From: Silene conica
Taxonomy: Eukaryota; Streptophyta; Magnoliopsida; Caryophyllales; Caryophyllaceae
Assembly: GCA_029255685.2 (NCBI GenBank)
Contig: CM055316.2
Span: forward strand, 72,617,237 to 72,681,236
Length of the DNA stretch: 64,000 nt
Direction of reading: 5' to 3'
Part shown: piece after piece, positions 21,320 through 31,115 of the stretch
Layout of the letters: each line of letters opens with the position of its first letter
How positions within the stretch are numbered: the stretch's first letter is position 1
Made by a program: the position numbers and the translations under genes
Notes under the pieces: model-generated
The model's database searches: none
What the model was told of the DNA's origin: nothing
The model's input: only the letters and a program-made list of their open reading frames with translations

Positions 21320-22853
21320 TGATGCCCGTCGTTGAGGGTACCAAAGATAAATTTATATTCCTAACTTAAACAATAGATAGTGAAAGTCAGGGTCGAACCA
21401 CAAGGAGGTGGGGAATGTTTATTGTCTTAATGTTAAAGGCAACAAATTTGGGGTTGATTGGTTGATTACTATATCTAAAGAAAAGATTAAAATAAAACAA
21501 GAATTAAAAGATGAGAATAAAATATAATAAAAGAGGATGCTAGGATGTTTGGGTAATAAATAGCTAAGGTAAAATAAATCCTAAGGTCAACATGTATTGC
21601 AGTCGCGTAAGGGAGTGTAACATATCTTTTTAGGTCTATGCTACCTAATAGCTCCTTTCGGCCTATGCTATTAGTTCCTAGGTCTCACAATTATTGGGTG
21701 TCAACAATAAGGGTGATTCCTAAATCCCAGGTTACATACCTTTCAGCCTTGAGTAACCTATCCGTCTTAAAGTGTAAACCAATGCCCTTCCCGTATCTTT
21801 CAATCTTACTAACATCCTACAAGTCTCCTATTGGTCTCATTGCAGGATATTATAATTTATAAGAAAAGACGAAATAAGAAAACAGACGCGAGTGGTCGAC
21901 CGACCGGCTACTCCAGTCGGCCGACCACGGCCTCGGTCGACCGACCGACTATTCCAGTCGGCCGACCGGGGTCCTGCTACAGGTCGGGTTTTTCGGATTT
22001 TATTCACCTATGCATTTTATCCCCTACATCCTAACATATGAAAATTAGCTACTCATGACTGTTAAGACGAATATAAAATTGGGAATAAACATGGAGAACA
22101 TAGTAAATAAACTAAGCATGCAAGATTCAATAAAACTTGGGATTCTAACTTAACAATTGTAATAAAAGCAATAAGAACAATAATAAAACTAGATCAAAGA
22201 GAAATTACCACAATTGGAATTAAGGCAGAACTGAATAAACTTTATTGAATGCTTAAGAATTCTTGAATAATGCTAAAAGATGAACTAGATGGTAGAAGAT
22301 GATATATGATAAAGCATATGAAAAAGCCTCCTAAAGTCTAGATACAAAACCCTAATCACAAGATTAGTTTATATAGGGTAAAAACTAAGAGTTTCCTAAA
22401 AGCTAAAACTCTACTTTATTTCCGAAAATAAATCGTATGGGCTTCGTTCTGGTCGGCCGACCCGTATAGCTGGTCGGTCGACCACTTCCTGCTGGGCTTC
22501 TTTTATTTCCGGCTTTTTCATGAAAATTGGACTTTATAAAAATCGGGCCTGGTCGGCCGACCCGTTTTGCTGGTCGGTCGACCGCTTCTGCACGGAAGTC
22601 TTCGGTTTTCTTCTGTTTTGACTCTTGGTACTTGATTTTGACTCCAGTTGACTTTCCATTTATTCCTTAATTGAGCAAAAGACTTGAGGATACGAATTTG
22701 GTGCTAAATTGCTTCTTTTCCGCATAAATCTGCAAAAATGCATAAAAATACGAAAGTACACAATTTGTGGGAAATAAAGGCTAAAACATAGTAAATGAGC
22801 GACCAAATACGTGTAAAAATAGATGTAAAACATCATAAAATAGACACGTATCA
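21320..22853 (-). repeat. 3' LTR of element C
   Basis: Compared with 27833-29385 it has a 7-bp loss near 21434 and a 12-bp loss near 21807, and is otherwise almost the same. Paired modules lie at 21894-21926, 21935-21967, 22451-22483 and 22551-22583. Confidence 0.93.
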
Positions 22854-22891
22854 AATTCCCCAAACCAAACCCTTGCTTGCCCTCAAGCAAG
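22854..22891 (-). promoter_or_regulatory. Polypurine tract and hairpin of C
   Basis: The hairpin CTTGCTTG-CCCT-CAAGCAAG (22872-22891, as read on plus) and the GGTTTGGTTTGGGG run lie directly inside the 3' LTR, as in A and B. Confidence 0.8.
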
Positions 22892-24840
22892 AAATAGACT
22901 CGATCTTAACTAATGGAACGATTTCAATCTCAGAGCGAAATTTACATGTTAGCCTATACCAATGCCAAGTACAAAATGAGATAATATTCAAATCATGCAA
23001 ACGAGTTATAGGGTTGTCAAATTTGCAAAAATAAAGACTATAGAGACTTTATACCATGGACTCTCGCGGTACGCTCGAGACACTCATGAAGCAAAGGGTG
23101 AGTATATGTAAAGGATAGAAAGAAGTAATTTTGTAGAGACACTCACCTAACTGCGACCCATGGAAACATGCCTGCAATCTAACATGAACAGGAATTCTAC
23201 AACTTTGTATAACAATCTCATTTAAGTGACCCAGATACATGCAAATGGGGTACGAAAGATATGTGAGGTAAAAGGTAAAAGTGGTTAAGATGTTTTTGGA
23301 TTTGTGGGGTTAGTAGCCAAGCTAATAAAACCGGTTCCCAATAACATATTTCACGACTTTTTGATATTAAGAGAGTGCTCTTTTGTAGCACAACTCTCAC
23401 ATTAAATATAAGAGAGGACTCCCCAATATTTTGAATGAGGTACGGGAGTGATAACATATAAAGGAAAGGGATTTTTTTGAAACGAATTTTTTTTTTTTCT
23501 GATGGTGCCAGTTGGTCGACCGACCTGTATATACGGTCGGTCGACTGACTTTCGTATTTTCTGGATTTTTTTTTTCGTTTTTCTTTTCTTTCTTTCTTTG
23601 AATTTTTCTTGTTCTTTTTCTTATCTTGCTTTCTTTCTTTCTTTTCTCTTTTTGCTCATAATAGCATTCAAACCAAGATGCCTCAAAAAATAATCCAAAG
23701 GCTACAAATACTAGCTTGGAAGGGTAGGCTAAGTATGGGATGTAGTTTTGGGGGAATAAAAAGGCAATTTAGCTATGTGAAGCTTATGGGTAAATATGAG
23801 AAAAGGGATCCCAAATGCACGTATCAAGACTCACAAAACGAGAAAGTAAAACAACTATATAGCAATTCAAGCTCATGTTTATGCATATTGATGTAACATG
23901 TTCCAAGGGGAGTACTACTCACATCCTAGACAACTGGTTTAAGAATGAAACCAGGAATAAGGCTCTAAAGCTTAGAATGTATAGTAGGTTGCCAAGGTAT
24001 AAGTCAAGTCTTAAGATATGCAAGTTGACAAAAACTCGTAGATATGCGAAAGACTCTCATACTAAAACAAGTTGACAAGGCAAGATAAAGGCATAAACAT
24101 GCAAGAAAGCAAAATCATCCTTGAAATACTATCGTTCCGACTCGACCTATATGCTAAAATAAACGTGCATTTTTTTGAATTTTTGAATTTTTGAATTTTT
24201 TTGGATTTTTTTGTATATATAAAGAAAATAAAGAAAAGAACGATGCAAGACAGAAATGCAATAAACGTGTGACAAAATGCAATGCATGTAACACGAAACC
24301 ATTCCCCAAACCAACCCGCACAATGTCCCCATTGTGCATTAGCCTAAGTAAAGGTTTCAGAAAATGAAAGGAAAGATGCAAAGAAATAAAAACTAAGGAA
24401 AAACTGGAAAGAACTCACTGGGTTAAAAGATGTACGAGAAAAACCTCCCCAAACCAGCGTAAGCTGGGAGATTTTGGTGGCCAGCAGTGCCACTCAAGTA
24501 TCCAATTTGATTTCACGAGTCCCAATGAAGAAAACGAAAGACTGCTGGGGACAGTAGGTCGACCGACCGGTGTTTCTGGTCGATCGACCTCCTGTGAACA
24601 GCGGAAAAATCTTCGATACAGCGCATCTGGTCGACCGACTGATGATTCTGGTCGGTCGACCAGCTGATTCCTGGAGGTCTTTGTTTCTTCGGAAATCCTG
24701 AAAAAAACAAGAAAATATGCGCGCCCAACAATGCGCGAGACGCCAAAACGATTCTAAAAGTCTTAACTACGAGCAAACCGAACTAAAAAGTTTCACACAA
24801 CATAAAATAGATAGTCTTAAAACTGTAATTTTAAAAACAA
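22892..24840 (-). other. Element C 3' noncoding region
   Basis: No protein-like frame is seen. It carries the conserved 32-base block near 23057-23091, the ATGTTACATCAATATGCAT block near 23873-23900, the internal hairpin (24318-24337) and three paired modules (23514-23546, 24557-24589 and 24629-24661). Confidence 0.8.
24557..24661 (-). repeat. Two paired GGTCG modules in the C 3' region
   Basis: Modules at 24557-24589 and 24629-24661 both keep the 21-bp spacing. B has only one module in the equivalent place, so the number changes between close relatives. Confidence 0.88.
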
Positions 24841-27711
24841 CTATCCGCTGAAGATGTGGAAAATATCCGACCACGGCTTCTGACGGCACGCCGTAGTCTC
24901 CACAGTTTTTGCTTCAGTGGCAAAACACATCTTCTTTCCTCCATCGCAAAGCATATGCGACGGTCTCTCTGCTTGAGCCTGCCTCCTCTTCTTTTTCTCC
25001 TCTCGATCCACGACGTCTGGATCCTCATCTTCTCCATAGCTTAGGCATCCCATTCCTCCTCTCTGGATGATGACTTCCTTCTCCTTGGGTTTCCCCAAAC
25101 CAATTCCTGCAATAGTCAAAATAGAAGTCTCCTCCCTATTGCTCCCAATCTGGGGCGGAGGTGTAAAAACAGATACAGGAACAGGTAGTAAAGGTGGAGA
25201 GGTAGTGATGACCTCATACTTCTTTTCAGAAGTGATAACATTACATGTGATGGGGGTCATAGCATCCTTCTTCCTATAGGATAGGCCATAGATAATAGAA
25301 TGTTTGCCTACTTTGAAGGTTAGAGTTCCAGTGCCTACATCTATAATGGCACCTGCAGTGTGAAGAAAGGGTCTTCCTAGAATGATGGGTATGTGGGCAT
25401 CCTCTGGGATGTCCAAAACAACAAAGTCTACTGGGAAGAAAAACCTGTCAATACGCACAGGGATGTTTTCTAACACCCCTACAGGTTCCATTGAGGTGCG
25501 ATCAGCCATCTGGACCGTCATACTGGTCACTGCAAATTCGGTCATCCCTAGTTTTAAGGCAACACTTAGTGGCATGACACTTATACTAGCACCTAAGTCG
25601 CATAGAGCCTTTTTAACTGGGAAGGTTCCTATATTACAGGGGACAGAAAAACTTCCAGGGTCCTCTAGTTTATGAGGGGCAATGACATGAGTTAAAAAGC
25701 TAGATGACTCTTCAGTGAGAGCCACCGACTCAACCTTTTCTAGAGACCTCTTTCTTGACAAAAGCTGTCTCATGAATTTAAGATAAGAAGGAACTTGTTG
25801 AACTAATTCTAAAAATGGAACTTGAACATTTAATGAACGAATTACATCTTTAAATTTGTCAAAAGATACCTGTTCCTTTGAAGGCACGAGTCTCTCTGGA
25901 AAAGGAGCAGCTGAGGATTCCGTATTTGCAGCTCTTTTTAAAAATCTGGGGGTCTTGTCACCCCTGAAAAGAAAATCCCGTAAGTTATTCGGCAATTCTG
26001 GACGAAAGGGAACTTCAGATTCGGCTTCGGTGGTCGGTCGACCAGTATCCTCGGTCGGTCGACCAGTCTCCTGTTCAGCTGATATTTTCGGATCCTGCTC
26101 CGCGGTCGGTCGACCAGATTCCTCGGTCGGTCGACCGACTTTGCTGCTACTCGCTGTTTTTTCTTTCTCAGCCCCTACTTTACCTCCACTTCGCAGGGTT
26201 ACGACGTTCAGAGTCTCCTTCTTCTGGTCTGGCTTGGTCGGAAGTTGACCCGGAGCCCTAGTGTCATTCTTGCTCGCGATCTGAGCAATCTGGGACTCCA
26301 ACATCTTCATCCCTGCCTCTCTAGCCTGCGACTCCTTCTGAACCAACCCAATAAGATTTTGGATAAGAGCATCTGTGTTGGGTGGTGGATTGGAAGGTGG
26401 TTGAGGGTTGAAAGGTGGTCTTTGGAAATTCTGTTTATGTGGGGGTACATATGTGGAATTTTGCTGAGGTTGCATATGCTGTGGGTTTTGAACATTCTGG
26501 CTTGTCCACCTTAAGTTGGGATGGACATTGTTATTATTTGGATCATAGAAATTGTTCCCACGGTAATGCTGAAAAGCGGCACATGTTTCATTAGATGAAG
26601 TACAGAACTTTGACACATGCCCTTCTCCACCGCACCTCTCGCAAGCAAAGGGTCCGTCCTGAACGGCGTTCACCTGGTAAATTCCTCCCTTGCTTCCACT
26701 CCCTAGATCGAGCTTTCCTGCAGCCTCAAACTTTTCCAACTTGGCCGTTAAGGCCTCAATTGCTGACAGGTTGTACTCAGATTTTCTCTGATTTCCTCTG
26801 GAAGTACCATGCTCAGCGCGGTGCACAGCAACATCTTCTATTAACTTGAGACCCTTAGTCTCTCCTGAATTATCCTGGAACCTTCCATTAGCTGCAGCAT
26901 CTAGGTAGGCCCTGTTGTCATCATAGAGGCCATTGTAGAACTGGTTGCAAAGAAACCATTGTTCGAATCCGTGATGTGGTATGGATCGAACAAGTCTCTT
27001 GAACCTGTCCCACGCCTCGCTAAAGTCTTCATTGGGACCTTGCTTGAAATTGGTGATCTGCGCTCTTAAAGCATTTGTCTTTGATGCAGAGTAATATTTC
27101 CTGTAGAAAGCTAGGGCTAAGGTGTTCCAATCTGTAACTCCCGCAGCAGTGCGGTCAAGGTCTCTGTACCATTCTCTCGCAGAGTCCCTAAGGGAGAAGA
27201 TAAACATGGTCTGTTTAATCTGGTCCTGCGTCACTCCTTCTGGGGGTGCTATAGAGCATATGTAATCTGTGAAGATTTCAATATGCTTAGCAGCATCCTC
27301 ATTGGCCGAGCCTCCAAATTGGTTTCTTTCAACCATAGTAATATAGGCAGGCTTGGCCTCGAATGGCTTCCCAGTACCTGCAGGTAAAGTGAACCCTTTG
27401 TATAGGTCCTTTGCCTGAGGCATAGAGTGACTGGCAATAGTAGCTTCCTCTGTCATGTTATCTTCTTCTTTAGGAAAAACTGGAAAGCAGGTTAAAGATG
27501 GTGTTTTTGGTGAAGGTGGATTGATGGGTGAATTTGGTTGTGAAGGTGGTGTTTTTGGTGAGGATGGTGGTAACTCAAAAAGGTCTTCTTGAAATAAAGA
27601 GGATGGTGACCCTCCCTCTTGATTTGCTAGAAGTTGCTTTCTTCTTTCCCTAAGAGTCCTCTCAATTTCGAGATCAAGTGGTAGGAGTTCTCCTTGAACT
27701 GACCTGCGCAT
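24841..27711 (-). CDS. gag: Element C gag-protease polyprotein (956 aa, intact)
   Basis: The frame begins at ATG 27711 and has the same length as the B protein. By eye nearly all residues match, with most changes in the GRPT linker and the C-terminal tail. Gag domain, CCHC knuckle (CERCGGEGHVSKFC), GRPT linker and protease (CDLGASISVMP, ILGRPF) appear in the same order. The end, KPWSDIFHIFSG, differs by one residue from B. No RT, RNase H or integrase follows. Two full-length open copies of a gag-protease-only gene argue that this truncated form is itself maintained. Confidence 0.92.
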   Translation of the reverse strand: MRRSVQGELLPLDLEIERTLRERRKQLLANQEGGSPSSLFQEDLFELPPSSPKTPPSQPNSPINPPSPKTPSLTCFPVFPKEEDNMTEEATIASHSMPQAKDLYKGFTLPAGTGKPFEAKPAYITMVERNQFGGSANEDAAKHIEIFTDYICSIAPPEGVTQDQIKQTMFIFSLRDSAREWYRDLDRTAAGVTDWNTLALAFYRKYYSASKTNALRAQITNFKQGPNEDFSEAWDRFKRLVRSIPHHGFEQWFLCNQFYNGLYDDNRAYLDAAANGRFQDNSGETKGLKLIEDVAVHRAEHGTSRGNQRKSEYNLSAIEALTAKLEKFEAAGKLDLGSGSKGGIYQVNAVQDGPFACERCGGEGHVSKFCTSSNETCAAFQHYRGNNFYDPNNNNVHPNLRWTSQNVQNPQHMQPQQNSTYVPPHKQNFQRPPFNPQPPSNPPPNTDALIQNLIGLVQKESQAREAGMKMLESQIAQIASKNDTRAPGQLPTKPDQKKETLNVVTLRSGGKVGAEKEKTASSSKVGRPTEESGRPTAEQDPKISAEQETGRPTEDTGRPTTEAESEVPFRPELPNNLRDFLFRGDKTPRFLKRAANTESSAAPFPERLVPSKEQVSFDKFKDVIRSLNVQVPFLELVQQVPSYLKFMRQLLSRKRSLEKVESVALTEESSSFLTHVIAPHKLEDPGSFSVPCNIGTFPVKKALCDLGASISVMPLSVALKLGMTEFAVTSMTVQMADRTSMEPVGVLENIPVRIDRFFFPVDFVVLDIPEDAHIPIILGRPFLHTAGAIIDVGTGTLTFKVGKHSIIYGLSYRKKDAMTPITCNVITSEKKYEVITTSPPLLPVPVSVFTPPPQIGSNREETSILTIAGIGLGKPKEKEVIIQRGGMGCLSYGEDEDPDVVDREEKKKRRQAQAERPSHMLCDGGKKMCFATEAKTVETTACRQKPWSDIFHIFSG
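26032..26136 (-). repeat. Two in-frame paired GGTCG modules in C gag
   Basis: Modules at 26032-26064 and 26104-26136 encode GRPT-x3-GRPT. All four boxes are spelled identically to those of B and E. Confidence 0.92.
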
Positions 27712-27809
27712 AAGAGGGAACTACAAGAAAAAGGTGAGAAGGTTTAAGGAACATAAAGTTCCTTAAACAAAGAGAAACAAAAACAAAAACAATAAACACT
27801 GGCGTCACC

Positions 27810-27827
27810 TCCCCGGCAACGGCGCCA
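27810..27827 (-). promoter_or_regulatory. Primer binding site of C (tRNA-Asp)
   Basis: The complement of TGGCGCCGTTGCCGGGGA lies five bases inside the 5' LTR, identical to B. Confidence 0.88.
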
Positions 27828-27832
27828 AAATT

Positions 27833-29385
27833 TGATGCCCGTCGTTGAGGGTACCAAAGATAAATTTATATTCCTAACTTAAACAATAGATAGTGAAAGT
27901 CAGGGTCGAACCACAAGGAGGTGGGGAATGTTTATTGTCTTAATGTTAATGTTTAAAGGCAACAAATTTGGGGTTGATTGGTTGATTACTATATCTAAAG
28001 AAAAGATTAAAATAAAACAAGAATTAAAAGATGAGAATAAAATATAATAAAAGAGGATGCTAGGATGTTTGGGTAATAAATAGCTAAGGTAAAATAAATC
28101 CTAAGGTCAACATGTATTGCAGTCGCGTAAGGGAGTGTAACATATCTTTTTAGGTCTATGCTACCTAATAGCTCCTTTCGGCCTATGCTATTAGTTCCTA
28201 GGTCTCACAATTATTGGGTGTCAACAATAAGGGTGATTCCTAAATCCCAGGTTACATACCTTTCAGCCTTGAGTAACCTATCCGTCTTAAAGTGTAAACC
28301 AATGCCCTTCCCGTATCTTTCAATCTTGGGTAGGTCATTACTAACATCCTACAAGTCTCCTATTGGTCTCATTGCAGGATATTATAATTTATAAGAAAAG
28401 ACGAAATAAGAAAACAGACGCGAGTGGTCGACCGACCGGCTACTCCAGTCGGCCGACCACGGCCTCGGTCGACCGACCGACTATTCCAGTCGGCCGACCG
28501 GGGTCCTGCTACAGGTCGGGTTTTTCGGATTTTATTCACCTATGCATTTTATCCCCTACATCCTAACATATGAAAATTAGCTACTCATGACTGTTAAGAC
28601 GAATATAAAATTGGGAATAAACATGGAGAACATAGTAAATAAACTAAGCATGCAAGATTCAATAAAACTTGGGATTCTAACTTAACAATTGTAATAAAAG
28701 CAATAAGAACAATAATAAAACTAGATCAAAGAGAAATTACCACAATTGGAATTAAGGCAGAACTGAATAAACTTTATTGAATGCTTAAGAATTCTTGAAT
28801 AATGCTAAAAGATGAACTAGATGGTAGAAGATGATATATGATAAAGCATATGAAAAAGCCTCCTAAAGTCTAGATACAAAACCCTAATCACAAGATTAGT
28901 TTATATAGGGTAAAAACTAAGAGTTTCCTAAAAGCTAAAACTCTACTTTATTTCCGAAAATAAATCGTATGGGCTTCGTTCTGGTCGGCCGACCCGTATA
29001 GCTGGTCGGTCGACCACTTCCTGCTGGGCTTCTTTTATTTCCGGCTTTTTCATGAAAATTGGACTTTATAAAAATCGGGCCTGGTCGGCCGACCCGTTTT
29101 GCTGGTCGGTCGACCGCTTCTGCACGGAAGTCTTCGGTTTTCTTCTGTTTTGACTCTTGGTACTTGATTTTGACTCCAGTTGACTTTCCATTTATTCCTT
29201 AATTGAGCAAAAGACTTGAGGATACGAATTTGGTGCTAAATTGCTTCTTTTCCGCATAAATCTGCAAAAATGCATAAAAATACGAAAGTACACAATTTGT
29301 GGGAAATAAAGGCTAAAACATAGTAAATGAGCGACCAAATACGTGTAAAAATAGATGTAAAACATCATAAAATAGACACGTATCA
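27833..29385 (-). repeat. 5' LTR of element C
   Basis: The 1553-bp copy runs from TGATGCCCGTCG to CACGTATCA in plus orientation. Modules lie at 28426-28458, 28467-28499, 28983-29015 and 29083-29115. It is followed by the duplication CTTGG. Confidence 0.95.
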
Positions 29386-29390
29386 CTTGG

Positions 29391-29615
29391 TACTTGATTT
29401 TGACTCTAGTTGACTTTCCATTTATTCCTTAATTAAGCAAAAGACTTGAGGATACGAATTTGGTGCTAAATCGTCTCTTTTCCGCATAAATCTGCAAAAG
29501 TGCATAAAAATACGAAAGTACACAATTTGTGGGAAATAAAGGCTAAAACATAGTAAATGAGCGACCAAATACATGTAAAAATAGATGTAAAACATCATAA
29601 AATAGACACGTATCA
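29391..29615 (-). repeat. 5' LTR of B, last 225 bp
   Basis: This completes the LTR interrupted at 21319. It ends in CACGTATCA and is followed by CCTTT (29616-29620), the second copy of the B target site. Confidence 0.93.
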
Positions 29616-29620
29616 CCTTT

Positions 29621-30453
29621 CATGAAATGGGGGATGGACATAGTAGGACCGCTGCCCAGAGCACCCGGGAACAGAACCTACATGCTCGCACTAACAGACT
29701 ACTTCTCCAAGTGGATAGAAGCAGAAGCCTTCCCCCAGGTTACAGAAAATCAGGTGATATCCTTCCTTAAACGAAACATAATCTGCAGATTCGGTATACC
29801 TTCTGAAATAGTGTGCGACAACGGCTCACAGTTCATATCTAAAAAAACCGAAGCATTTTGTGCTAGTTGGAATATCACCCTACTAAAAGCTGCTCCCAGG
29901 TACCCACAGACGAATGGCCAGGCAGAATCCAGCAACAGGATAGTCATGGACAACATGAAAAAAAGACTGGAAGAAGCTGGAGGCAAGTGGGCAGACGAGT
30001 TGCCTTTGGTTCTATGGTCTGACAGGACCACTCCAAAGACAACAACGGGTCAAACCCCCTTCAGCCTAGTGTTCGGAGCAGAAGCTGTCATACCAGCAGA
30101 GGTACGGCTACCTAACGGAAGAGCGCAATCAAACAGAAATGGCCAGCAGCCTGGACACGATAGATGAACTCAGAACCAGCGCCGCCATCAGAATGGCCGC
30201 TTATAAGCAAATGGTAGCCCGGAGTTACAACAAGAACGTGAAGATCAGAACCCTCCAGGTAGGAGACCTAGTCCTCAGGAAAGTGTTCCAGAACACGAAG
30301 AATACATATGCCGGAAAATTCGCCTACAATTGGGAGGGGCCTTATCAGGTGGAAAGCACAACGGGAAACGGGTCCTAAAGACTGATGGACATGAAAGGAA
30401 ACATGGTGCCCAGACCCTGGAATATCCTCCACCTAAAAAAGTATCACGTATAA
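29621..30453 (+). pseudogene. pol: T integrase catalytic core and C-terminus, frameshifted
   Basis: This resumes the T pol frame after element B. The integrase core is visible: MDIVGPLPRA with the first aspartate, VCDNGSQF with the second and QAESSNR with the glutamate. Near 30100-30130 the frame shifts, and the rest (TIDELRTSAAIRMAAYK, LQVGDLVLRK, WEGPYQVE) reads one frame over. An in-frame TAA at 30376-30378 precedes the expected end HLKKYHV with TAA at 30451-30453. The integrase would insert element cDNA; this copy is broken. Confidence 0.85.
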
Positions 30454-31115
30454 GGAAGCACACCGGGATATTCTTCCAGAATCTGCGCCCAGGATCTGCA
30501 TCCTAATCCTAGGGTATTTACTTACTTATTCTATGATTAAGCATTTCATATTTTAGTCACTCACAAATGTATCACCCCCAGGATCCAGCTATCCTGAGGG
30601 AGTTATTTGAAAAACCAATTCGGTGATCAATGAAAATCTATTTGAGGTATTTTTTATCATAAATACTTGCAACACGTTGTCTCTATAAAAGCGAGCATGA
30701 GTCAAATCACACTCAAGTCCTCCACATTGCGTGAGTACGGCGAAGTACAGGCAACTGGGACACTGTCGCCCACGATACCTAGCGCTCACGAAAGCCTGGC
30801 AGCCTCTGACTGAGATGGGTATACCCTGAAGCCAGCACCCACACATGGCCAAAAATACACGAGCATGCGCAAACAAAAACAAAACACACAAGATGTAAAA
30901 AGCGTCCACAGACGCGTATTTAAGAAAAAGCATAAACAACTGCCGAAAATTCCTGGGGACCACCCAGTAAAGAGTTCAGACAAACCGGAAAAAGAAGGAA
31001 CAAAATAAAAGCCCGCCACGCAGGGCCCAGGGCATAGAAATATCCAGGGCACTAGCCCAGCCAACAAAACAAACATAAAAACAACTAAATTTGAATGCCA
31101 CTAAGGGCGCAGAAG
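30454..31115 (+). other. T 3' region between pol and the antisense gene
   Basis: I find no protein with recognisable motifs. Two Cys/Phe-rich minus-strand frames overlap here (30589-30963 and 30786-31076) but look like chance frames. The region probably holds the 3' ends of both the sense and antisense transcripts. Confidence 0.5.

Larger units (their letters stand above)
21320..29385 (-). mobile_element. Element C: Athila-type gag-protease-only element nested in B
   Basis: C is 8066 bp on the minus strand, flanked by CTTGG at 21315-21319 and 29386-29390. Its 3' LTR is 21320-22853 (1534 bp) and its 5' LTR is 27833-29385 (1553 bp). The shorter copy lacks 7 bp and 12 bp, which accounts for the whole difference. 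Its organisation matches B: tRNA-Asp primer site, one 956-codon gag-protease frame and no RT or integrase. Confidence 0.95.
7241..29615 (-). mobile_element. Element B: Athila-type gypsy element with gag-protease only, split by A and C
   Basis: B lies on the minus strand inside the T integrase. Its 3' LTR is 7241-7611 plus 13864-15044, and its 5' LTR is 19993-21319 plus 29391-29615. Each adds up to 1552 bp. A sits in one LTR and C in the other. It has a tRNA-Asp primer site and one 956-codon gag-protease frame, with no RT, RNase H or integrase between that frame and the LTR, so it depends on proteins from elsewhere. Without A and C it is about 8 kb. Confidence 0.93.

Noticed and set aside
30589-31076. 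Cys/Phe-rich minus-strand frames downstream of the T antisense gene
   Set aside because: No motif, odd composition, and they lie past the stop of the antisense gene; probably chance frames.
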